Source of the DNA: Frisingicoccus sp009929615
GTDB lineage: Bacteria; Bacillota; Clostridia; Lachnospirales; Lachnospiraceae
Length of the DNA: 64,000 bases
Assembly: GCA_028692275.1 (NCBI GenBank)
Contig: JAQUXR010000003.1
Span: 71,269-135,268, forward strand
Reading direction: 5' to 3'
Below, piece after piece: positions 58,150 through 64,000 of this stretch (the stretch's first letter is position 1; every line of letters starts with the position of its first letter). The notes beneath the pieces were generated by a model, which made no database searches, was not told the DNA's origin, and saw only the letters and a list, made by a program, of their open reading frames with translations. Both the position numbers and the translations under genes were made by a program.

Positions 58150-61100
58150 TTACTTTGTAGACATAATATACTTCACAAGGGTATCATATAATTTTACAGC
58201 TTCTACCGGTTTTGCCAGATGGCTGTTCATACCTGCTTCAATGGTTTTCTGCACATCTTCATCATAGGCATTTGCCGTCATTGCAATAATCGGAACGGTC
58301 AAAGCATCTGTTCGGTTTAACCGACGAATTGCCTTAGCCGCTTCCAGACCATTCATAACAGGCATCCGTATATCCATCAGAACAGCATCATAATAGTGTG
58401 GCGCTGATTGTAAGAATGTCTGAACCCCTTTGCTGCCATCATCTGCCCAAACCACATGACATCCGGCTTTTTTCAAAATCCGCATAGTAATTTCTGCGTT
58501 CAAAGGATGGTCCTCCACCAGCAGAATATTCCTGCCCTTTAAAAGTTTCACCATCGTTGATGTCTGGCTCTTTCCATTCTGAAGGAAACGTTTTGCTTCC
58601 TCATCGCTAACCCGCTTAAGGTCCAGATAAAGTGTAAAGGTTGTCCCTTTACCCAATTCACTTTCCACTTCAATATGTCCGCCCATCATCTCAACCAGAC
58701 TGTATACAATGGAGAGCCCCAGTCCTGAACCGGCATACTGGGTCGACAACATACTCTGTTCCTGAGAAAACGGTTTAAAGAGGCGGTTCTCAATAAATTC
58801 CCGGCTCATGCCAATTCCTGTATCCCTGATTTTAAAACAATCATGGGAAATCATTTCATCCCTTCCAAGGCACTCAAAACCGAAAGAAATCTGTCCACCT
58901 TCCGGTGTGAACTTTACAGCATTGGATAAAAGATTAATAAAAATCTGGCGGATACGGACAGAATCTGTATGTACATACCACTGCAGCTCTGCATTCTTAT
59001 TTTCAATAATAAACTTTATATTTTTGGCTTCCGCCGCTGGTTTAATAATCTCCAGAATATTATTTAAAATCGTTTGAGTCGAAACAATCTGATATTCCAG
59101 TTTCATGTTTCCGCTTTCAATTCGCTGAAAATCCAGGGTATCATTAATCAGGCTCAGCAGATAACTCCCTGATTCTTTAATTTTATTTATATTCTTTCTA
59201 AGGACTTCGATATCCTGTTCATCCTGGGATAACTCGGCAAGACCCAGAATTCCATTCATCGGAGTCCTCATATCATGGCTCATACGAGAAAGGAATTCCG
59301 TCTTCGCTTTATTTGCCTGATTCGCATCAAAGGCCGCTTTTTTAAGTAATTCTTTCTGGCGCTGCTCCTCAATATATAAATCCGTTATATCACTTCGTGC
59401 AATGACAATATCCTCATGGCTGTCATCCAGATAAAAAGCTCTCGCTTTTTTACGCAGAACAGTCTTCTCACCAATCTCTCTCCTGTAAATAGCAGAAATA
59501 TCCTTTTCCTTTTGAAGCCGCTGTACTAATTTCTCATTATTAAAGAATTCCAGCATCATCTCCTGGTCTTCCTGTTTAATCGATGCAAACTCCGTCGATG
59601 CCACCGCCAGATTAAAATCAAAAAAGTCATGGAATTCCGGTCTGTCAAAATCCTGTTTCAATCGTACAAACTTGGCCCGATTTGTTTTCACATGCAAAAG
59701 CATAACATATTCAACGGCTTCATCAATAACACTTTCCGCCGCCAAATGTGCTTTCCTCTCATCATCAATATCATAATAATAAGCATAGGCAATAATATCA
59801 CCCGTAGCTTCATCCTTATGGGCACTGCATACACATCGTATCCAATGCAGTGAACCGTCGGGCTGTAAACTTCGGTATTCCAGAGTTCCCTCCGAGACCC
59901 CTTTTTTAAGCCGTTCGATAATCTGTTCACTGGACAGTACATTCCGGAGTCTTTGTTTTGCCACTGGGTCCGGAATACTCTTTATCAATACTTCTATGGC
60001 TTTCTCAAAAGTCATTCCCGTAAAATAATTACTCTGAAGCTCACTATTACTTTTAAGTTCAATAATTTCTTTTTTGGTAATATTCGAGCAGACACTGATT
60101 ATACTGCCCTTTTCAAGGAGTCTCCGTCTTTCTAATTCACGTTCATACTGCTGTCGTATCGTATTATTCGTGTTTTCCAAAGCTTCTCTCGCCGCCACAG
60201 CCTCACTATGATCTGATAAACTGCAGTAGATAGTCATATGTTTATCTCCACGCTTTATAACCGCTGCCGCCATGCGAATCCATATATATCCACCTTGACC
60301 TGTCTGGGTGCGTAAAACACATTCTCTCTCGTTAACGCCCTGAAAGAAATCATTCATTACCTCCCGGATAATTTTTCTATCTTCCGGGTGTATACTCTCT
60401 ATAAAATTGCCGCCTGTTCTTATATTCCGATTCTCACGGGTATCCGAAACCATCCGGTAAAAGCCATCATTCATATAAACCTGATGGGCAATACCGTCAT
60501 AATTTTCAAAAATCCCTACGCCTCCCGGAACCCGATTCACTAATTCCTGCAGCTGCATCTGTCGTTCATGCTCTGCCGTTTCATCTGTAAAATACATGAT
60601 ATAAGCATCAATGCCATTCCATAAAATAGCTTTTGCCCTAATGCATAGATATAATCTGTCATCCCACAGGACATGAAACTCTGTGAATGCGTCCCTCTTT
60701 AAAGCACGAATATCCTCCCGACTCAGAAAAACATACTTCTGAGATATATTTTCCGAATTATTCACTCGCTGTTGGATAATCTCTCTTGGAATATCAAATA
60801 TCCTGCTGACTGCGTCATTTATATAAAGAACCTTTCGTGACTCTCTCTCCGCTACAAAAATTCCATTCGCTGAGTCTTCCACAACGTCCCGGTAAAGTGC
60901 CATCTCCTCTGATGGATTTGTGAAAACACAGTAATACACCGGAAATCCATCTTCTTCACGCAGTTTGGTTGCAGACAGATGTAACCATCCAATCTTTCCG
61001 TCTTTTGTCAAATATCGATAGGTAAGATTCAGTGAAATTCCTTTAGATATCTCATCCCCCAGTTTCTCCATAAATCGTTTATAATCCGAAGGGGCAATCA

Positions 61101-61662
61101 CTTTCTCAAGCAAGGTTCCATTCTGAATAAGTTCTTCGACCTCTTCCCGTGTTCTCCCGGAAATCTGGGCAAAACCATCACTGAAATAGTGGCACACCAG
61201 ATGTTTGGCAAATTTAAAAATGCCGACACCGCCAGGCAGCTCATTAAGGATGCTGTTGAGCATGAAATTTTTTTCCTGTTCTTCATTAACATCAATAATA
61301 ATCCCTATAATCCGTTCCAGATTACCCTTGATATCTTTATAAAACAGAAATACCAGATGACACCACTGAAAAGTACCATCCATCATCTTCAGTCGAAAAA
61401 CAGACTCTGCCCTCTCTTTATTCTCAGATGCCTCTTTGAAAAAAGTCTGAAGCTGGTCCGTGTCATCAGGATGGATGACACCCCTTAAGCCACAGTTGCT
61501 TAAAATGTCCTTATTATCAACTTTACTCAATGCATATTTCTGATAAGCTTCCGAACTATAAAAACTTCCATCCTTTAAATTCCATTCGAAGACGGCTGCA
61601 TTCAACTCCTTAATAACCAGCTGAAAACGCTGCTGCTCCAACGAATCCTTTTCATCTTTCAT
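58150..61662 (-). CDS. Cytoplasmic multi-PAS hybrid sensor histidine kinase/response regulator
   Basis: 1170 aa without any membrane helix or signal peptide. About five to six PAS/PAC units fill residues 1-770 (for example HPDDTDQLQTFFKEA, GGVGIFKFAKHLV, HPEDRKIIREVMNDFF, LQPDGSLHWIRCV). HisKA follows with phospho-acceptor His796 in MSHDMRTPMNGILGL, then a HATPase domain (NLLSNAVKFTPEG, DTGIGM, GSGLGLSIV). A C-terminal receiver domain has NILLVEDHPLNAEI and phospho-acceptor Asp1097 in VLMDIRMPVMNG. No separate response regulator or HPt gene is adjacent, so the output partner is elsewhere. Ligands of the PAS domains unknown. Confidence 0.92.
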   Translation of the reverse strand: MKDEKDSLEQQRFQLVIKELNAAVFEWNLKDGSFYSSEAYQKYALSKVDNKDILSNCGLRGVIHPDDTDQLQTFFKEASENKERAESVFRLKMMDGTFQWCHLVFLFYKDIKGNLERIIGIIIDVNEEQEKNFMLNSILNELPGGVGIFKFAKHLVCHYFSDGFAQISGRTREEVEELIQNGTLLEKVIAPSDYKRFMEKLGDEISKGISLNLTYRYLTKDGKIGWLHLSATKLREEDGFPVYYCVFTNPSEEMALYRDVVEDSANGIFVAERESRKVLYINDAVSRIFDIPREIIQQRVNNSENISQKYVFLSREDIRALKRDAFTEFHVLWDDRLYLCIRAKAILWNGIDAYIMYFTDETAEHERQMQLQELVNRVPGGVGIFENYDGIAHQVYMNDGFYRMVSDTRENRNIRTGGNFIESIHPEDRKIIREVMNDFFQGVNERECVLRTQTGQGGYIWIRMAAAVIKRGDKHMTIYCSLSDHSEAVAAREALENTNNTIRQQYERELERRRLLEKGSIISVCSNITKKEIIELKSNSELQSNYFTGMTFEKAIEVLIKSIPDPVAKQRLRNVLSSEQIIERLKKGVSEGTLEYRSLQPDGSLHWIRCVCSAHKDEATGDIIAYAYYYDIDDERKAHLAAESVIDEAVEYVMLLHVKTNRAKFVRLKQDFDRPEFHDFFDFNLAVASTEFASIKQEDQEMMLEFFNNEKLVQRLQKEKDISAIYRREIGEKTVLRKKARAFYLDDSHEDIVIARSDITDLYIEEQRQKELLKKAAFDANQANKAKTEFLSRMSHDMRTPMNGILGLAELSQDEQDIEVLRKNINKIKESGSYLLSLINDTLDFQRIESGNMKLEYQIVSTQTILNNILEIIKPAAEAKNIKFIIENKNAELQWYVHTDSVRIRQIFINLLSNAVKFTPEGGQISFGFECLGRDEMISHDCFKIRDTGIGMSREFIENRLFKPFSQEQSMLSTQYAGSGLGLSIVYSLVEMMGGHIEVESELGKGTTFTLYLDLKRVSDEEAKRFLQNGKSQTSTMVKLLKGRNILLVEDHPLNAEITMRILKKAGCHVVWADDGSKGVQTFLQSAPHYYDAVLMDIRMPVMNGLEAAKAIRRLNRTDALTVPIIAMTANAYDEDVQKTIEAGMNSHLAKPVEAVKLYDTLVKYIMSTK

Positions 61663-61885
61663 AATACTATGCCTCTAATCTTTTATATACCGCATCAATA
61701 TCTTCCACGTTCACAATAAACTTAAGTTAAGTATATCACAAAAGAAAAGGCCCCTCAATCGTATTTTATATGGCCCGAATCTCACTTTTCTTTGAAAATC
61801 TTTAGATTCAATTCATGACTTTAATTCTTTTTTAATTTCTTCATCACAATTTCTTCACAAGAACCTTGTATGATATAAACATACC

Positions 61886-61952
61886 GAACAAACAAAGAAA
61901 TAACTTTTTCCCCTCTTTATAAAAGTCGAAGCTTAGCCACTTCGACTTTTTT
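61886..61952 (+). ncRNA. Possible short RNA ending in a strong terminator
   Basis: An extended -10 (TG-A-TATAAA, 61871-61879) with a poor -35 is followed after about 40 bases by a perfect 11-base stem AAAAGTCGAAG / CTTCGACTTTT (61921-61950) and T-run. No ORF fits in between. It could be a small RNA or an attenuated leader of the 41-aa ORF that follows. Evidence is weak. Confidence 0.35.
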
Positions 61953-62014
61953 GTGTTATAGAATATTTTTCAGTTGTTTGACATATCCTACTACCTGAAA
62001 GGATGGTATATGCT

Positions 62015-62140
62015 ATGAATGCTAAAAATGATTACGATGATGGCAATATTCCAAATATCGACCTGCCCCAGGATACCTGGAATCCCGAACCTCTCCCTGA
62101 ATCCTCCCGGCCAAGAAAAGACGGTCCGGGCGGTGACTAA
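62015..62140 (+). CDS. 41-aa acidic, Pro-rich small protein (hypothetical)
   Basis: ATG to TAA, 41 codons: begins MNAKNDYDDGNIPNIDLP, ends RPRKDGPGGD. Acidic, rich in Pro, Asp and Gly, without helix, signal peptide or Cys. A weak AAAGGATGG lies 9-16 bases upstream. It sits between two hairpins sharing AAAAGTCGAAGCTTA, so it forms its own small unit. I do not recognise the family. It may be a genuine small protein or a chance ORF. Confidence 0.45.
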   Translation: MNAKNDYDDGNIPNIDLPQDTWNPEPLPESSRPRKDGPGGD

Positions 62141-62163
62141 TAATTATCTGATTCTCATAAAGA

Positions 62164-62193
62164 AAAAGTCGAAGCTTAAACCCTTCGACTTTT
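62164..62193. terminator. Bidirectional terminator of elaA and the 41-aa ORF
   Basis: Stem AAAAGTCGAAG / CTTCGACTTTT with an 8-base loop; T-runs on both strands. Near copy of the hairpin at 61921-61950. Confidence 0.85.
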
Positions 62194-62196
62194 CTT

Positions 62197-62640
62197 TTAT
62201 ATCTGTTTTTCCCGGCACATCTGAATATGCAATATCCCATCCTCTAAAAATTCATCTGACACCTGAACAAAACCGGCTTTTTCATAAAGTTTTCTCGCAT
62301 ACACCTGGGCCTCAATCCGTATACTTTCCGCTCCCAGTCTGTTTTCTGCCACATGAATCCCCTCAGCAACAATGCGGCTTCCCAGTCCACAACGCCTCTT
62401 TCGTGAAAGAACACGTCCTATGGAAACTTCCGGAAAATTAATCCCGGCCTCCACGACCCGCAGATATGCCTGAATTCCTTCCTCATCTTCGAGCCAGATA
62501 TGCCAGGCATGCTTGTCCGCCTCATCTATTTCCTGATAGGGACAGTTCTGTTCAACAACAAAAACCGAAACCCTGAGCTTATAAATCTCATACAATTCTT
62601 CAACCGTCAGTTCATTAAATCTTTTTATCATTAATTTCAT
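62197..62640 (-). CDS. elaA: ElaA-type GNAT N-acetyltransferase
   Basis: 147 aa. ELYEIYKLRVSVFVVEQNCP is the ElaA opening, followed by YQEIDEADKHAWHIW and the acetyl-CoA-binding stretch IGRVLSRKRRCGLGSRIV. C-terminal EKAGFVQVSDEFLEDGILHI is family-typical. Acceptor substrate unknown. It diverges from the lysR gene, with a shared inverted repeat in between. Confidence 0.87.
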   Translation of the reverse strand: MKLMIKRFNELTVEELYEIYKLRVSVFVVEQNCPYQEIDEADKHAWHIWLEDEEGIQAYLRVVEAGINFPEVSIGRVLSRKRRCGLGSRIVAEGIHVAENRLGAESIRIEAQVYARKLYEKAGFVQVSDEFLEDGILHIQMCREKQI

Positions 62641-62694
62641 AGTATACTCCTGATAATGTTTTTTACATATTATAACACCTTTAATTCCTTTTTT

Positions 62695-62732
62695 CAGTTA
62701 TTCTTGAAATGAATAACTGAGCTATGTATAAT
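62695..62732 (+). promoter_or_regulatory. lysR promoter with LysR-type operator
   Basis: TTGAAA (62704-62709) and TATAAT (62727-62732), 17-base spacing. The inverted repeat CAGTTATTC-N7-GAATAACTG (62695-62719, perfect 9-base arms) overlaps the -35 and also lies upstream of the elaA promoter, the classic place for LysR autoregulation and control of a divergent gene. Confidence 0.7.
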
Positions 62733-62750
62733 AAAAAAGAGGTGAATCCT

Positions 62751-63110
62751 ATGGAAATAAGAAGTCTTAGATATTTTTTGGAAATAGCACGGGAAGAGAA
62801 TATGACCAGAGCCGCACAAAGGCTCCACATATCCCAGCCAACCCTATCAAGAACAATGAAAGAACTGGAAAAAGAACTGGGTAAACAACTATTCCTGCGG
62901 AGCAGCTACAGCATTCATCTGACGGATGAAGGCATGCTCCTGCGCAAAAGAGCTGAAGATTTACTGGATATGGCTGATAAAATAACCGATGAATTCAAAT
63001 CCTTGGATGCATTCAGCGGTGGCGAAGTCTACATTGGCTGTGCTGAATCTGCCCTTGTAAAATATCTGGCACGGGCGATAAAAAATGAGTCTGTGAAAGT
63101 TTTTCTGTAA
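62751..63110 (+). pseudogene. LysR-family regulator interrupted by IS256 element
   Basis: 119 codons are readable. Residues 1-60 are a complete LysR HTH (MEIRSLRYFLEIAREENMTR, then HISQPTLSRTMKELEKELGK), then the linker helix and the first strand of the ligand domain (GEVYIGCAESALVKYLARAI). LysR proteins run to about 290 aa. After Asn112 the sequence departs into ESVKVFL and stops, exactly where an IS256 element begins. The 3' part of the gene should lie beyond the window. GAGGTGA precedes the ATG at 62751. Confidence 0.88.
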
Positions 63111-64000
63111 ATACTGATACACGAGGTCTTCTATGATAAAATAAAATCATAGGAGGCCTTTTATTATGGCAAGAAAAGAAAAGAAACCAGTACACAGAGT
63201 ACAAATGACAGAAGGAAAACGTAACATCATTCATCAGCTCCTTGAAGAGTATGATATTGAGACCGCGGAAGACATCCAGGATGCCCTTAAAGATCTGCTC
63301 GGCGGAACCATCAAGGAAATGATGGAAGCTGAAATGGATGACCACCTTGGATATGGAAAATCTGAACGTTCTGACAGTGATGACTACCGCAATGGTTACA
63401 AGTCTAAGCGGGTCAACAGCAGCTATGGAAGTATGGATATTGACGTACCTCAGGACCGTAAATCTACTTTTGAACCTCAGGTTGTGAAGAAACGTCAAAA
63501 AGATATTTCTGATATTGATCAGAAGATCATATCCATGTACGCAAAAGGAATGACTACACGTCAGATATCAGAGACCATGGAGGATATCTACGGATTTGAA
63601 GCATCTGAGGGATTTATTTCAGATGTTACAGATAAGATCCTGCCACAGATTGAAGATTGGCAAAATCGCCCACTGGATGAGGTTTATCCTATCCTTTACA
63701 TCGATGCCATCCATTACTCCGTTCGTGATAATGGTGTGATACGGAAGCTGGCTGCCTATGTTATTCTTTGCATCAATGCCGAAGAAAAAAAGGAAGTCCT
63801 GACCATCAATGTCGGTGAAAACGAGAGCTCCAAGTACTGGCTCTCTGTTCTCAACGAACTGAAAAATCGAGGTGTGAAAGATATCCTTATTATCTGTGCT
63901 GACGGACTCAGCGGAATCAAGGAAGCCATAGCAACGGCATTTCCTAAGACAGAATATCAACGCTGTATCGTTCACCAGGTAAGAAACACCCTGAAATACG
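63087..64000 (+). mobile_element. IS256-family insertion sequence, left part
   Basis: Starts at about 63087 inside lysR (left boundary estimated from loss of LysR similarity). It contains a noncoding lead with the hairpin CTATGAT-N8-ATCATAG (63131-63152) just before the ribosome binding site, then the transposase gene. The right end is outside the window, so terminal repeats and target duplication cannot be checked. Confidence 0.85.
63166..64000 (+). CDS. IS256-family (mutator-type) transposase, 3' end outside window
   Basis: 278 codons are visible without a stop: starts MARKEKKPVHRVQMTEGK, with DALKDLLGGTIKEMMEAEMD, HLGYGKSERSD, YRNGYKSKRV, the catalytic Asp in YPILYIDAIHYSVRD, ILIICADGLSGIKEAI with the second Asp, and the conserved FPKTEYQRCIVHQVRNTL. 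This matches the DDE mutator transposases of IS256. Usual length is about 400 aa, so the C-terminal third with the last Glu is missing only because the window ends. AGGAGG (63151-63156) nine bases before the ATG. Confidence 0.93.
   Translation, partial: MARKEKKPVHRVQMTEGKRNIIHQLLEEYDIETAEDIQDALKDLLGGTIKEMMEAEMDDHLGYGKSERSDSDDYRNGYKSKRVNSSYGSMDIDVPQDRKSTFEPQVVKKRQKDISDIDQKIISMYAKGMTTRQISETMEDIYGFEASEGFISDVTDKILPQIEDWQNRPLDEVYPILYIDAIHYSVRDNGVIRKLAAYVILCINAEEKKEVLTINVGENESSKYWLSVLNELKNRGVKDILIICADGLSGIKEAIATAFPKTEYQRCIVHQVRNTLKY

Noticed and set aside
1..64000. CRISPR arrays, tRNA or rRNA genes, prophage, replication origin
   Set aside because: No regular spaced repeats, no recognisable tRNA cloverleaf or rRNA segments, no phage structural or integrase genes and no DnaA-box clusters were seen.

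Overview
The window looks like chromosomal DNA from a low-GC, Gram-positive, obligately anaerobic gut Clostridia, most likely a Lachnospiraceae member (Blautia-like). This is inferred from the gene content (clostridial CxxC mini-protein, DUF1576 and DUF6110-type proteins, NAD-type glutamate dehydrogenase, T-box control of aspS), strong AGGAGG ribosome binding sites, frequent ATGA/TAATG gene overlaps, and TGD-type sortase signals. No rRNA, tRNA, CRISPR array or prophage is visible. The only mobile element is an IS256-family insertion sequence at the right edge.

Layout. (1) 0-6 kb: arginine biosynthesis, argCJBD on minus and argG divergent, with a shared AT-rich control region. (2) 6-15.5 kb: a DUF1576 membrane protein, then a minus-strand metal/stress block: DUF454 protein, CydDC/PefCD-like ABC pair, YgbA-type Cys protein, ZIP transporter, membrane-anchored HMA protein, DUF6110 protein and a P1B-type ATPase with an unusual SCA motif. 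(3) 15.5-17.8 kb: a sortase-anchored Cys/His-repeat surface protein split by a frameshift at a TA repeat. (4) 17.9-26.7 kb: a tightly packed run of nine minus-strand genes (aconitase-type hydratase, thioesterase, AzlCD, AI-2E family, PAP2, radical SAM, MATE, cytidylate-kinase-like). (5) 26.7-29.1 kb: RpiR regulator divergent from glutamate dehydrogenase. (6) 29.1-34.3 kb: pantothenate/CoA operon panG-panB-panC-panD-coaBC-coaX behind a structured leader resembling the pan motif. (7) 34.3-44.6 kb: pyrC, 3-hydroxyacyl-CoA dehydrogenase, WYL regulator, two MATE transporters, YkgJ protein, NSS transporter, DegV, DUF4143 ATPase. (8) 44.7-53.4 kb: T-box-controlled aspS, a MacB/FtsX-type ABC transporter, metY, a small XRE-regulator/membrane-protein pair, uraA. 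(9) 53.5-57.4 kb: a probable trans-envelope thiol-redox operon ending in an Rrf2 regulator. (10) 57.4-64 kb: an OB-fold-type lipoprotein, a large cytoplasmic multi-PAS hybrid kinase, a 41-aa ORF between duplicated terminators, elaA, and a lysR gene broken by IS256.

How the parts work together. Most of the window is housekeeping biosynthesis and transport. The less expected layer is regulatory. One palindrome (TTAGT..ACTAA) sits at the predicted start site of three promoters, at the metal block and at the FtsX-type ABC transporter, suggesting one unlinked repressor. A TGTCC-N8-GGACA palindrome lies at the WYL gene promoter and again upstream of the 57.4 kb lipoprotein. The aspS T-box appears to read an Asn codon (AAC), and its AspRS carries the His typical of non-discriminating enzymes, which together suggest tRNA-dependent Asn synthesis. 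The pan operon leader combines a double-bulged-A hairpin with a hairpin that hides the panG ribosome binding site.

All names come from reading translated sequence and recalled family signatures. No database search was possible.
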